Below are positions 53,001 through 61,910 of a stretch of 64,000 nucleotides of DNA, piece by piece; positions within the stretch are counted from its first letter, which is position 1, and each line of letters opens with the position of its first letter. The stretch is taken from NCBI RefSeq assembly GCF_014397005.1, contig NZ_JACGWS010000001.1, forward strand, positions 1-64,000. Reading direction: 5' to 3'. This DNA comes from Kordia aestuariivivens (lineage in GTDB: Bacteria; Bacteroidota; Bacteroidia; Flavobacteriales; Flavobacteriaceae). The notes below the pieces were generated by a model that saw nothing but the letters and a program-made list of their open reading frames with translations, had not been told where the DNA came from and did not search any database. Made by a program: the position numbers and the translations under genes.

Positions 53001-53227
53001 TCCTTGATGCAAAACGTGATGGAAGACAAATCAAAGATGGTGAATTCCAAACGGCTTGTTCTGCAGCATGTAGTTCAGGAGCAATGACATTCGGAGATAT
53101 CAACGATAAAGAAAGCAAAGTAGCTGAATTATTTGAAGATGATCGTATGTATCATTTACTTGAGCACGTTGGAACGAAGCCAAACGTACAATATCACGTG
53201 AAGGTTAGGAATACAAAAGAAGCATAA
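50063..53227 (+). CDS. actB: Alternative Complex III subunit B, molybdopterin-like iron-sulfur protein
   Basis: A 1054-residue protein with a Tat-like sequence set inside the N-terminus (SRRDFLKYVGFSTAAATLAA, about 50-69). Residues about 85-760 form the molybdopterin-oxidoreductase-type domain, which lacks a functional cofactor in this complex. From about 790 a ferredoxin-like domain has four Cys groups: CTGCGACVIAC, CQHCNHAPCETVC, CVGTRYCANNC and CSMCIQ with CSAACSSGA. It is the periplasmic electron wire of the complex. Length and fusion are typical. Confidence 0.95.
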   Translation: MASNKKYWKSVEELNENSSIVDALRQNEFVEAIPVDEFLGDKETLESSSTSRRDFLKYVGFSTAAATLAACEGPVIKSIPYVVQPETIIPGVADYYATTIADGYDFASILIKTREGRPIKVENNKDAAVKGSANARVHASVLSLYDSLRVKQPKIAGVDASWETLDAEVGQKLNELSAAQKQVVLLTQTFASPSTAKLVGEFKAKYGNVTHVVYDAISESTALDAFEAKYGERGLVDYDFSKAEVIVSVGADLLGDWQGGGYDDGYAKGRIPTGKNGHKNMSRHIQFESNMTLSGANADKRVPLSPSDQKVALAKIYAGVTGNSVSGRKLSDKAEDAIAKAVRQLEVAGSKAVVITGINDVDAQSLVLAINEALNSEAYDKDAPRKVRQGNDKAVAKLISDMKNDAVGGIIMAGVNPVYTLANGNEFAESLKTLDLAVSFTMHEDETAMHTKYVAAAPHYLESWGDVEMKKGHYSVMQPTIRPLFDTRQFQDALLKWTGNEKTYYEYIKEIWSTNILSLGTSWNKAVHDGVYSTTATVSLAEEATDAIEASEVEETAVASVDVNSQARKLAGTKAASGMELVLYAKTGMGDGQQANNPWLQEFPDPITRASWDNYLTVSQADADAKDLKNWNVANGGLNGTYANITVNGGEPMKVPVIIQPGQAPGTVGLALGYGKKAGIKEEMQTGVNAYKVYNNFNTVQNVSVASAGGEHEFACVQLHNTLMGRGDIVKETTLEVFNTRDKNQYGDFFFNEKPHVSKDHKMIAATSSEADMWAEFDRSIGHHFNLAIDLNACTGCGACVIACHAENNVPVVGKTEVRRSRDMHWLRIDRYYSSEETFSEDDKKKEEFSGLFGEKGSLGGFLELESPADNPQVAFQPVMCQHCNHAPCETVCPVAATSHGRQGQNHMAYNRCVGTRYCANNCPYKVRRFNWFLYNKNDEFDYYMNDDLGRMVLNPDVVVRSRGVMEKCSMCIQKTQKTILDAKRDGRQIKDGEFQTACSAACSSGAMTFGDINDKESKVAELFEDDRMYHLLEHVGTKPNVQYHVKVRNTKEA

Positions 53228-53263
53228 AAAAGAGAATTAATAAGAAACAATTATAAACGGATT

Positions 53264-54655
53264 ATGGCGTCGCACTACGAAGCACCTATAAGAAAACCCT
53301 TAGTAACGGGAGACAAATCATATCATGACGTAACTCTTGATATAGCAGCTCCAGTAGAAGGAAGAGCAAATAAGCAATGGTGGATAGTATTCTCAATTGC
53401 TTTACTCGCATTCCTTTGGGGAATTGGATGTATTATTTACACAGTATCTACTGGAATTGGAGTTTGGGGTCTTAACAAAACAGTTGGTTGGGCCTGGGAT
53501 ATTACAAACTTCGTTTGGTGGGTTGGTATTGGTCACGCAGGAACACTGATTTCTGCAGTACTATTACTATTCCGTCAAAAATGGAGAATGGCAATTAACC
53601 GTTCTGCGGAAGCAATGACCATCTTCTCAGTAGTACAAGCAGGATTATTCCCAATCATTCACATGGGACGTCCTTGGTTAGCATACTGGGTATTACCAAT
53701 TCCAAACCAATTTGGTTCACTCTGGGTAAACTTTAACTCACCACTACTTTGGGATGTATTTGCAATCTCTACGTATCTATCAGTATCATTAGTATTCTGG
53801 TGGACAGGATTACTTCCTGATTTTGCTATGATTAGAGATAGAGCCGTAAAACCTTTCCAAAAGAAAATATACAGCTTAGTGAGTTTCGGTTGGAGTGGAC
53901 GTGCTAAAGATTGGCAACGTTTTGAAGAAGTATCATTGGTATTAGCAGGTTTAGCAACACCATTAGTACTTTCGGTACACACCATTGTATCGTTTGACTT
54001 CGCAACGTCTGTAATACCAGGATGGCACACGACCATCTTTCCTCCATACTTTGTGGCAGGTGCGGTATTCTCAGGATTTGCTATGGTAAACACCTTATTA
54101 ATCATTATGAGAAAAGTGTGTAATATGGAAGACTATATTACATTACAACACATCGAATTAATGAACATCGTAATCATGATTACAGGTTCTATTGTTGGAT
54201 GTGCATACATAACAGAGTTATTCATCGCTTGGTATTCAGGAGTAGAATACGAACAATATGCATTCTTAAACAGAGCAACCGGACCATACTGGTGGGCATA
54301 TTGGGCAATGATGACATGTAACGTGTTCTCTCCACAATTTATGTGGTCTAAAAAATTAAGAACAAGTATCATGTTCTCTTTTATCATCTCTATTGTTGTA
54401 AACATTGGAATGTGGTTTGAGCGTTTCGTAATTATCGTAACATCATTACACAGAGATTACCTTCCATCATCATGGACAATGTTCTCGCCAACGTTTGTAG
54501 ATATAGGAATATTTATAGGTACGATCGGATTCTTCTTTGTATTGTTCTTGCTATACTCTCGAACATTCCCTGTAATTGCACAGGCAGAAGTAAAATCAAT
54601 CTTAAAATCATCAGGAGAAAATTATAAAAAACTAAGAGACGGTAACCATGAGTAA
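53264..54655 (+). CDS. actC: Alternative Complex III subunit C, NrfD/PsrC-type membrane protein
   Basis: A 463-residue inner-membrane protein with about ten helices of the NrfD family. Recognisable parts are TNFVWWVGIGHAGTLISAVL, SVHTIVSFDFATSVIPGWHT and the ITELFIAWYSG segment. It holds a quinol-binding site in Alternative Complex III and anchors ActB. Its end overlaps actD by 8 bases, so the two are translationally coupled. Confidence 0.95.
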   Translation: MASHYEAPIRKPLVTGDKSYHDVTLDIAAPVEGRANKQWWIVFSIALLAFLWGIGCIIYTVSTGIGVWGLNKTVGWAWDITNFVWWVGIGHAGTLISAVLLLFRQKWRMAINRSAEAMTIFSVVQAGLFPIIHMGRPWLAYWVLPIPNQFGSLWVNFNSPLLWDVFAISTYLSVSLVFWWTGLLPDFAMIRDRAVKPFQKKIYSLVSFGWSGRAKDWQRFEEVSLVLAGLATPLVLSVHTIVSFDFATSVIPGWHTTIFPPYFVAGAVFSGFAMVNTLLIIMRKVCNMEDYITLQHIELMNIVIMITGSIVGCAYITELFIAWYSGVEYEQYAFLNRATGPYWWAYWAMMTCNVFSPQFMWSKKLRTSIMFSFIISIVVNIGMWFERFVIIVTSLHRDYLPSSWTMFSPTFVDIGIFIGTIGFFFVLFLLYSRTFPVIAQAEVKSILKSSGENYKKLRDGNHE

Positions 54656-55172
54656 TAAAGTAATACAAGCAATGTATATCGATGATGATGTGCTAATGGC
54701 AGCAGTCAAAAAAGTACGTCAAGAAAATCATCATATCGAGGAAGTATTTACACCATTTCCTGTACATGGACTAGACAAAGCAATGGGACTTGAGCCTACG
54801 CGACTTGCAATTACAGCATTCATGTATGGATGTGTAGGATTGGCAGTTGCAATTGTAATGATGAATTATATCATGATTACAGATTGGCCGCAAAATATTG
54901 GTGGAAAACCAAGTTTTAGTTACTTAGAAAACATGCCAGCATTCGTGCCAATTATGTTCGAACTTACGGTATTCTTTGCAGCGCATTTAATGGTAATTAC
55001 ATTCTACCTAAGAAGTAGATTATGGCCATTTAAAGAAGCTGAAAACCCAGATCCAAGAACAACAGACGATCACTTCTTAATGGAAGTATCAGTTCACGGA
55101 AATGAAGATGCATTAAAAGCACTGTTATTAGAAACAGGAGCTACTGAAATTAAAGTCACTGAAAAGCACTAA
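54648..55172 (+). CDS. actD: Alternative Complex III subunit D (DUF3341)
   Basis: A 174-residue protein of the DUF3341 family. The pattern HHIEEVFTPFPVHGLDKAMG opens the chain, two membrane helices follow (about 60-82 and 100-120), and the C-terminus is a soluble cytosolic segment (VHGNEDALKALLLETGATEI). It is a structural subunit of the complex. It overlaps actC by 8 bases and is followed by actE after 8 bases. Confidence 0.94.
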   Translation: MSNKVIQAMYIDDDVLMAAVKKVRQENHHIEEVFTPFPVHGLDKAMGLEPTRLAITAFMYGCVGLAVAIVMMNYIMITDWPQNIGGKPSFSYLENMPAFVPIMFELTVFFAAHLMVITFYLRSRLWPFKEAENPDPRTTDDHFLMEVSVHGNEDALKALLLETGATEIKVTEKH

Positions 55173-55180
55173 TAAGAATT

Positions 55181-55753
55181 ATGAAAAGCCTTATAAAAAT
55201 AGGAGTCGTTTTTGGAGCAGCGTTGCTAATGACTTCATGCTTTAATAAATCGCAGCCAAACTATCAATATTTTCCAAATATGTATGAGCCTGTAGGATAT
55301 GAAGCTTACCAAGAGGTAAACGGAGTTCCTTACGGAGGATTTGCAAAAAACAATATGGAAGCACAAATTCCTGCGGAAGGAAGTGTAAAAAGAGGTTGGT
55401 TGCCTTATGAGTATGATAACACGAACGAAGGATATGAAGCTGCAAAAGCTGAATTGATTTCTCCATTAGAAGCAACAGAAGAAAACTTAGCTGACGGAAA
55501 AGAATTGTACGGAATTTATTGTGCAGTGTGTCATGGGAACAAAGGTGACGGACAAGGAATTCTTGCAAAACGAGAAAAATTCTTAGGAATACCTAAATAC
55601 AATGACCCAGCAAGAGCGATCACTGAAGGAAGTATTTACCATGTACTTATGTACGGTAAAAACAACATGGGATCACATGCAAGTCAATTAAATACAAAAG
55701 AACGCTGGCAAGTTACTCAGTATGTATTAAAATTGAAGGCAGAATTAAAATAG
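55181..55753 (+). CDS. actE: Alternative Complex III subunit E, mono-heme cytochrome c lipoprotein
   Basis: A 190-residue lipoprotein with lipobox Cys20 (LLMTSC). The mature part has the family stretch PNMYEPVGYEAYQE, followed by a cytochrome c domain with one heme site, CAVCHG, near residue 112 and a distal Met candidate in VLMYGKNNMGSH. It should accept electrons from ActA and pass them to the oxidase. It lies between actD and actF with short gaps. Confidence 0.94.
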   Translation: MKSLIKIGVVFGAALLMTSCFNKSQPNYQYFPNMYEPVGYEAYQEVNGVPYGGFAKNNMEAQIPAEGSVKRGWLPYEYDNTNEGYEAAKAELISPLEATEENLADGKELYGIYCAVCHGNKGDGQGILAKREKFLGIPKYNDPARAITEGSIYHVLMYGKNNMGSHASQLNTKERWQVTQYVLKLKAELK

Positions 55754-55780
55754 ACCAATAACGATATAGAATTATATACA

Positions 55781-57223
55781 ATGTATACGTTTTCAAATAG
55801 ATTAAGACTTTTCGCAATCATTTCATTTGCACTTGGAGCTATCATGGTAGGTTTTAGCCTTGCTAGTGTGCCAAGTTCAGTAGAAGATATGAAAGCAATG
55901 GAAGCTGCTCATGGTCACGGACACGATGGAGACCATGCAGACGCAGGACATGATGATGCTAAAACAGCACATCACGATGATCACAAAGCTGATGCGGCAG
56001 ATCATCATGGTGATGAAAAAGCACACGACGATGCGCATGCTTCAACAGATCATCACGCAGATGCAAGTCATGGTGCTAATGCTGGTCATGACGATGCAGC
56101 TCATCAAGATGAACACAAATTACAACAATTACAAAACAAGCCTTGGGCGGCAATATATATTGCAGCATTCTTCTTTATGATGATTTCATTGGGTGTATTG
56201 GCATTCTATGCTATACAACGTGCGGCACAAGCAGGTTGGTCACCAGTGTTATTCAGAGTCATGGAAGGAATTACGGCGTATATCATTCCAGGAACGATTA
56301 GTATAATTTTATTACTATTTATTTCGGGTGTATTACATTGGAATCACTTATTTCATTGGATGGATCCAGAATTGATCAGAGAAGGTAGTCCAACGTATGA
56401 CAAGTTAACTGTAGGGAAACAAGCATGGTTAAATGTGCCTTGGTTCTTAATCAGAGCAGTTATTTACAGTTCAATTTGGATTGCATATCGTCAAATCTCT
56501 CGTCGTTTATCAATACGTCAAGATAATGCTACTGATAACAGCAACTTCAAGAAAAACTTCAGACTAGCAGCAATGTTCTTAGTATTATTCTTAATCTCAG
56601 AATCTTTAATGTCTTGGGATTGGATTATGTCTTTCGATCATCACTGGTTTAGTACACTATTCGGATGGTACGTATTTGCAAGTATGGTTGTATCGGGAGT
56701 TACAGTAATTGCTTTAGTGACCATATACCTTAAATCAAGAGGGTTTTTAGAATATGTAAACGACAGTCACTTACATGATTTAGCAAAATTTATGTTCGGT
56801 TTCAGTATTTTCTGGGCATACTTATGGTTCTCTCAATTTATGTTAATCTGGTATTCAAACATTCCAGAAGAAGTAACATACTTCATCACTAGAATTGAAG
56901 ATTACAACTTGCCATTCTTTGGAATGCTTGCATTGAACTTAATATTCCCATTATTAATCTTAATGAATAGTGATTACAAGCGATTAAATTGGATTATTGT
57001 AATTGCAGGAATCGTGATCTTATTTGGTCATTACATAGATATATTCAATATGGTTATGCCTGCAACAGTTGGTCCACATTGGTCAATTGGAATAGCGGAA
57101 ATAGGAGCAATCTTACTATTCTTAGGGATATTCATCTTTGTTGTGTTTACAGCACTAACAAAAGCACCATTATTGCCAAAACGAAATCCGTTTATTGAAG
57201 AAAGTAAACAATTTCATTATTAA
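55781..57223 (+). CDS. actF: Alternative Complex III subunit F with a His/Asp-rich insert
   Basis: A 480-residue relative of ActC with about ten membrane helices. After the first helix (about 8-30) the chain has a low-complexity insert (about 44-112) with about 18 His and 17 Asp. The second helix then starts at WAAIYIAAFFFMMISLGVL. Later helices contain LISESLMSWDWIMSFDHHWF, a family hallmark. The insert would face the periplasm or cytosol next to the quinol subunit and might bind metal ions. The frame is intact; the insert is not a frameshift. Confidence 0.93.
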   Translation: MYTFSNRLRLFAIISFALGAIMVGFSLASVPSSVEDMKAMEAAHGHGHDGDHADAGHDDAKTAHHDDHKADAADHHGDEKAHDDAHASTDHHADASHGANAGHDDAAHQDEHKLQQLQNKPWAAIYIAAFFFMMISLGVLAFYAIQRAAQAGWSPVLFRVMEGITAYIIPGTISIILLLFISGVLHWNHLFHWMDPELIREGSPTYDKLTVGKQAWLNVPWFLIRAVIYSSIWIAYRQISRRLSIRQDNATDNSNFKKNFRLAAMFLVLFLISESLMSWDWIMSFDHHWFSTLFGWYVFASMVVSGVTVIALVTIYLKSRGFLEYVNDSHLHDLAKFMFGFSIFWAYLWFSQFMLIWYSNIPEEVTYFITRIEDYNLPFFGMLALNLIFPLLILMNSDYKRLNWIIVIAGIVILFGHYIDIFNMVMPATVGPHWSIGIAEIGAILLFLGIFIFVVFTALTKAPLLPKRNPFIEESKQFHY

Positions 57224-57248
57224 TTAATTCAAAACAGTATAAAATAAG

Positions 57249-58319
57249 ATGACTACTGGTTTACTAACGATTATAGTACTTATCCTAATTGCAATCGCAA
57301 TTTGGCAGCTGACAAAGATATTTGACTTATCACAGGCGAAAGCTGATAATTCTCAAGTAGCGAATGACAAGGATAACAATGTCAACGGATACCTCATGAT
57401 GGGATTCTTGATATTCATATACGTTATCACAATAGTATGTTTCGTAAAATGGGGCGATTTACCATTAATTGGGAATGCTGCATCAGAACACGGAACGAGT
57501 GTAGATACATTAATGATCATATCAATGATACTGATCTTCTTTGTGCAAACACTAACGCAAGCATTACTTCACTACTTTGCTTTCAAATACAGAGGAAAAG
57601 AAGGAAGAAAAGCATTATACTACGCTGATAATGACAAGCTAGAATTTATTTGGACAATCATTCCTGTAATCACATTAGCAGGTTTAATTCTTTATGGATT
57701 ATTCACTTGGAATGAAATCATGGATGTAAACATGGATGATGATCCAATTGTAGTTGAATTATACGCACAACAATTTAACTGGAAAGCTAGATACGCTGGA
57801 AAAGACAATGTCTTAGGAAAAGCAAACGTTCGTTTGATTGACTTAGGAGACAATCCGAATATCTTAGGTTTAGACAGAGAAGATGTATATGCACAAGATG
57901 ATATCATTACGCAAGAATTGCACTTGCCTGTCAATAAAAAAGTAGTCTTCAAAATGCGTTCTCAAGACGTATTGCACTCTGCTTACATGCCACACTTTAG
58001 AATGCAAATGAACTGTGTTCCTGGTATGATTACTGAGTTTGCAATGAAGCCAACAAAGACGACTGAGGAAATGCGTGATACGCAAAAAATCACGAATAAG
58101 GTGAGACGCATCAACGATATCAGAGCGGCGAAAAGTGAAAAACTACTAGCCAAAGGGGAAGAAGCGTTAGAAGCTTATGAATTCGATTATCTTTTAATTT
58201 GTAACAAAATTTGTGGTGAATCGCACTACAACATGCAAATGAAAGTAATCGTAGAAAGTCAAGAAGACTACGATAAGTGGATTGCAGAACAAGCAACTTT
58301 CGGAAAAAAGGAACAATAA
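57249..58319 (+). CDS. coxB: Cytochrome c oxidase subunit II
   Basis: A 356-residue protein with an extra N-terminal membrane helix (about 4-20) and the two standard helices (about 48-68 and 90-112). The periplasmic CuA domain keeps its ligands: His in LHSAYMPHFRMQ, then Cys-x3-Cys-x3-His-x2-Met in CNKICGESHYNM. It takes electrons from cytochrome c and hands them to subunit I. It lies directly behind the act genes, so Alternative Complex III and the oxidase are expressed together and probably form a supercomplex. Confidence 0.96.
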   Translation: MTTGLLTIIVLILIAIAIWQLTKIFDLSQAKADNSQVANDKDNNVNGYLMMGFLIFIYVITIVCFVKWGDLPLIGNAASEHGTSVDTLMIISMILIFFVQTLTQALLHYFAFKYRGKEGRKALYYADNDKLEFIWTIIPVITLAGLILYGLFTWNEIMDVNMDDDPIVVELYAQQFNWKARYAGKDNVLGKANVRLIDLGDNPNILGLDREDVYAQDDIITQELHLPVNKKVVFKMRSQDVLHSAYMPHFRMQMNCVPGMITEFAMKPTKTTEEMRDTQKITNKVRRINDIRAAKSEKLLAKGEEALEAYEFDYLLICNKICGESHYNMQMKVIVESQEDYDKWIAEQATFGKKEQ

Positions 58320-58349
58320 AAAATTATTAAAAGATACAATATATAAGAT

Positions 58350-60149
58350 ATGTCAGCAACAGCAGTACACGCAGAAGATCACGGACACGACGATCACGGA
58401 CATCATCATAAAGAAACTTTCGTGACTAAATACATCTTTAGTCAGGATCACAAAATGATTGCCAAGCAGTACTTAATTACAGGTACCATCATGGGAGTTA
58501 TTGGAGTCATGATGTCTATATTTTTCCGTATGCAAATTGCATGGCCAAAAGAATCGTTCACAATCTTTGAAATATTCTTAGGGAACTGGGCACCAGATGG
58601 TGTATTAAGCGCAGATAAATACTTAGCATTAGTAACCATTCACGGTACAATCATGGTATTCTTCGTATTAACGGCAGGATTAAGTGGTACGTTTAGTAAC
58701 TTACTAATTCCATTGCAAATTGGAGCACGAGATATGGCTTCAGGATTCCTAAACATGATATCATACTGGTTATTCTTCATTTCAAGTGTAATCATGGTGC
58801 TATCATTATTTGTGGAAGGTGGGGCAGCATCTGCAGGTTGGACAATCTATCCGCCATTAAGTGCATTGCCACAAGCAATCTCTGGTTCAGGATTAGGAAT
58901 GACGCTCTGGTTAGTATCGATGGCAATATTCATTGCCTCCTCATTACTAGGTTCATTAAACTATATTGTTACGGTCATCAACCTTCGTACAAAAGGAATG
59001 TCTATGACAAGATTGCCACTAACAATTTGGGCATTCTTTGTTACAGCAATCATTGGTGTTGTATCGTTTCCAGTATTACTATCAGCAGCATTACTATTAA
59101 TCTTTGATAGAAGTTTTGGAACGTCGTTCTATCTATCAGACATATTCATACAAGGAGAAGTATTACACTATCAAGGTGGTTCGCCAGTATTATTTGAACA
59201 CCTATTCTGGTTCTTAGGACATCCAGAAGTATACATTGTATTACTTCCAGCATTAGGAATTACCTCAGAAGTCATTGCGACCAACTCCCGAAAACCCATC
59301 TTTGGATATCGAGCCATGGTAGCATCTATCTTAGCAATTGCTTTCTTATCAACAATTGTTTGGGGTCACCACATGTTTATCTCAGGAATGAATCCATTCC
59401 TAGGATCTGTATTTACATTTACAACACTATTAATTGCAATACCTTCAGCGGTAAAAGCATTTAACTATATCACCACGCTCTGGAAAGGTAACTTACAGTT
59501 GAACCCAGCGATGTTATTCTCTATCGGATTAGTATCAACGTTCATTACAGGAGGTTTAACAGGAATTATATTAGGTGATAGTACACTAGATATAAATGTG
59601 CACGACACATACTTCGTGGTAGCACACTTCCACTTAGTAATGGGTATCTCTGCATTATATGGGATGTTTGCAGGAATCTATCATTGGTTCCCTAGAATGT
59701 TTGGTAAAATGATGAACAAAAACTTAGGTTATGTTCACTTCTGGGTAACTGCAGTCTGTGCGTATGGAGTATTCTTCCCAATGCACTTTATCGGAATGGC
59801 AGGATTGCCAAGACGTTACTATACAAACTCAGAATTTCCATTATTTGATGATTTAGCAGATGTAAACGTAATCATTACATTATTTGCAATTGTTGGTGGA
59901 GCATTCCAGTTAGTATTCCTATACAACTTCTTTGGTAGTATCTTCTTCGGAAAGAAAGCACCTCAGAATCCATGGAGATCAAACACATTAGAATGGACAG
60001 CACCAGTAGAGCACATGCACGGAAACTGGCCAGGAGAAATTCCTCATGTTCACCGTTGGGCTTACGATTACAGTAAACCAGGTCATGATGATGATTTTGT
60101 TCCGCAAAACGTTCCAATGAAGGACGGAGAAGAAGAAATGCATCACTAA
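58350..60149 (+). CDS. coxA: Cytochrome c oxidase subunit I
   Basis: A 599-residue heme-copper oxidase core subunit with twelve membrane helices. The A-type signature WFLGHPEVYIVLLPALGI holds the CuB His and cross-linked Tyr, and HDTYFVVAHFHLVMG supplies the heme His ligands. The cytosolic start is unusually His-rich (HAEDHGHDDHGHHHKE). It reduces oxygen to water and pumps protons. It is the last gene of the operon; subunits III and IV are not in this window. Confidence 0.97.
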   Translation: MSATAVHAEDHGHDDHGHHHKETFVTKYIFSQDHKMIAKQYLITGTIMGVIGVMMSIFFRMQIAWPKESFTIFEIFLGNWAPDGVLSADKYLALVTIHGTIMVFFVLTAGLSGTFSNLLIPLQIGARDMASGFLNMISYWLFFISSVIMVLSLFVEGGAASAGWTIYPPLSALPQAISGSGLGMTLWLVSMAIFIASSLLGSLNYIVTVINLRTKGMSMTRLPLTIWAFFVTAIIGVVSFPVLLSAALLLIFDRSFGTSFYLSDIFIQGEVLHYQGGSPVLFEHLFWFLGHPEVYIVLLPALGITSEVIATNSRKPIFGYRAMVASILAIAFLSTIVWGHHMFISGMNPFLGSVFTFTTLLIAIPSAVKAFNYITTLWKGNLQLNPAMLFSIGLVSTFITGGLTGIILGDSTLDINVHDTYFVVAHFHLVMGISALYGMFAGIYHWFPRMFGKMMNKNLGYVHFWVTAVCAYGVFFPMHFIGMAGLPRRYYTNSEFPLFDDLADVNVIITLFAIVGGAFQLVFLYNFFGSIFFGKKAPQNPWRSNTLEWTAPVEHMHGNWPGEIPHVHRWAYDYSKPGHDDDFVPQNVPMKDGEEEMHH

Positions 60150-60152
60150 AAT

Positions 60153-60189
60153 TTCCGTGAAAACGGAAATCTCCAAGAAAATGGAGATC
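60153..60189. repeat. Tandem small hairpins after coxA
   Basis: TTTCCGT-GAAA-ACGGAAA, with a GNRA-type loop, is followed at once by ATCTCC/GGAGAT around an 8-base loop. A third, weak repeat follows. They resemble the TTCCCGT/ACGGGAA hairpins at 23304 and 23403. Confidence 0.6.
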
Positions 60190-60227
60190 TCATGAAAACA
60201 GAAATTTCATAAAATATCAACATAAAA

Positions 60228-60262
60228 AAAGAGTCGCTTTAACTACTAAAGCGACTCTTTCC
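60228..60262. terminator. Bidirectional terminator between coxA and the orphan peptide
   Basis: GAGTCGCTTT/AAAGCGACTC, a 10-bp stem extended by A/T pairs, loop AACTACT. Seven A residues on the left and a T-rich right side allow function on both strands. Confidence 0.85.
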
Positions 60263-60296
60263 TTTTACAGTAAATTTAATTTGTAAATGGTATAAC

Positions 60297-60503
60297 TTAC
60301 AGAGCATAGCAAAACTGTCCTTGCCTACGACCGCTAGTAAATACACAATAGGAATTGTAAGCACTAATACAATGGCAATAACTTGGACAATACACACCAT
60401 TGCAATTTTGTGGTACAGGAATTTGAAGTCCTCCGTTAATTTCTTGTTGTGCTTTTTTAGATAACGTTTCAACGCCATCTAAATTTAAAATGTTTTTTAA
60501 CAT
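60297..60503 (-). CDS. Orphan double-glycine precursor peptide, MLKNILNL-type leader
   Basis: A 68-residue peptide. Leader MLKNILNLDGVETLSKKAQQ runs into INGG (Gly24-Gly25), nearly the pattern of the peptide at 20962. The 43-residue core has Cys33, Cys39, Cys43, Cys45, Cys53 and Cys66 and many Tyr/Ser, suggesting a cross-linked secreted peptide. It lies alone on the minus strand between coxA and ruvB, with no palindrome of the two types seen elsewhere. It probably belongs to the same export family, but the locus gives no partner. Confidence 0.7.
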   Translation of the reverse strand: MLKNILNLDGVETLSKKAQQEINGGLQIPVPQNCNGVYCPSYCHCISAYNSYCVFTSGRRQGQFCYAL

Positions 60504-60725
60504 GATTAAAGATTTTTGGTTATATAGTATAATATAACATATTGCGTAGGAGAATAGGTAATATTTAATGTTAATTGTGAGAAAATATATAAAATACTCT
60601 TGATGAACTATGAAAAAAGCAACCTTGCTTTAATCATGTCTTTATAAGCTTTTTCTCTTATCTTTGTTGAGGAAGCCGTATGTAATTTAGGAATATAATT
60701 ATGTATTTTCCCAATACAGACCTCT

Positions 60726-61748
60726 ATGAACGAAAACTTAAACCCTAACAGCGAAAACTATTCTCCAGAAGAATTAGATGTAGAAAAAGCATTGCGACCA
60801 TTATCCTTTGAAGACTTTACAGGACAAGATCAAGTATTAGAAAATCTACAAATCTTTGTACAAGCAGCAAACCTTCGTGAAGAAGCACTCGATCACACAC
60901 TCTTTCATGGTCCTCCGGGATTGGGAAAAACAACACTCGCACACATTCTAGCCAATGAATTGGGGGCAAGTATCAAAGTAACCTCTGGACCTGTATTAGA
61001 CAAACCAGGTGATTTAGCAGGCTTACTCACAAATTTGGATGAACGCGATGTATTATTCATAGATGAAATACACAGACTAAGTCCAATTGTAGAAGAATAT
61101 CTCTACTCTGCAATGGAAGATTACAAAATTGATATCATGATTGAATCTGGACCAAATGCCAGAACGGTTCAAATCAATCTCAATCCATTTACATTAATAG
61201 GCGCGACAACGCGTTCAGGATTGCTAACAGCACCAATGCGTGCACGTTTTGGAATTGCTAGCCGATTACAATACTATTCAACAGAATTACTATCAACCAT
61301 CATACAGCGAAGCGCACAAATACTCGATGTGCCAATAGGCATGGAAGCAGCGATAGAAATTGCAGGAAGAAGTCGTGGAACACCGCGTATTGCAAATGCA
61401 TTACTACGTAGAGTGCGTGACTTTGCGCAAATAAAAGGAAATGGAACCATTGACATAGAAATTGCCCGATTCAGTCTCAAAGCATTAAATGTAGATGCGT
61501 ACGGTTTAGATGAAATGGACAATAAAATCTTATCAACGATCATAGACAAATTCAAAGGTGGACCAGTGGGAATCACAACCATAGCAACGGCTGTTTCTGA
61601 AAGTAGCGAAACCATTGAAGAAGTATACGAACCATTTCTCATTCAACAAGGATTCATCATGCGAACACCAAGAGGAAGAGAAGTCACGGAGCTTGCATAC
61701 AAACACTTAGGTAGAATCAAAGGTGCAACGCAAGGAGGATTGTTTTAG
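60726..61748 (+). CDS. ruvB: Holliday junction branch-migration helicase RuvB
   Basis: A 340-residue AAA+ motor. Walker A is GPPGLGKTT from Gly62 and Walker B is LFIDEIHRL. The ATTRSGLL sensor segment and the C-terminal winged helix ([20 protein letters not shown]) are complete. As a hexamer it drives branch migration with RuvA. Neither ruvA nor ruvC is in the window, as is common in this group. Confidence 0.98.
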   Translation: MNENLNPNSENYSPEELDVEKALRPLSFEDFTGQDQVLENLQIFVQAANLREEALDHTLFHGPPGLGKTTLAHILANELGASIKVTSGPVLDKPGDLAGLLTNLDERDVLFIDEIHRLSPIVEEYLYSAMEDYKIDIMIESGPNARTVQINLNPFTLIGATTRSGLLTAPMRARFGIASRLQYYSTELLSTIIQRSAQILDVPIGMEAAIEIAGRSRGTPRIANALLRRVRDFAQIKGNGTIDIEIARFSLKALNVDAYGLDEMDNKILSTIIDKFKGGPVGITTIATAVSESSETIEEVYEPFLIQQGFIMRTPRGREVTELAYKHLGRIKGATQGGLF

Positions 61749-61766
61749 GAGTGATAAATTATAAAT

Positions 61767-61794
61767 GTGTCACATCGAGCGTAGTCGAGATGCT
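61767..61794. repeat. Dispersed intergenic repeat with core CGAGCGTAGTCGAGATG
   Basis: A 28-base stretch nearly identical to 194-221, with one substitution (GCGCAG to GCGTAG). It lies between ruvB and the P450 gene. Confidence 0.7.
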
Positions 61795-61843
61795 AACAAC
61801 AAAAAAACATTTGTGAATTTGTGGCAAAAAAGAGTTAGATTTT

Positions 61844-61906
61844 ACAAACAACAAACAACAAACAACAAACAACAAACAACAAACAACGAACAACGAACAA
61901 CGAACA
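61844..61906. repeat. 7-bp tandem repeat abutting the P450 start
   Basis: Six copies of ACAAACA are followed by three of ACGAACA, ending 4 bases before the P450 ATG. Slippage here would change spacing upstream of the start codon without altering the protein. The repeat occupies the place of promoter or leader. Confidence 0.9.
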
Positions 61907-61910
61907 ACCA

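Noticed and set aside
55911-56180. 89-codon frame overlapping actF in another frame, rich in Met and Thr
   Set aside because: It is the shifted reading of the His/Asp-rich codons of actF, whose own frame is complete.
57000-60150. Hidden cytochrome oxidase subunit III or IV near coxA
   Set aside because: All coding space is taken by actF, coxB and coxA; these subunits must lie elsewhere.
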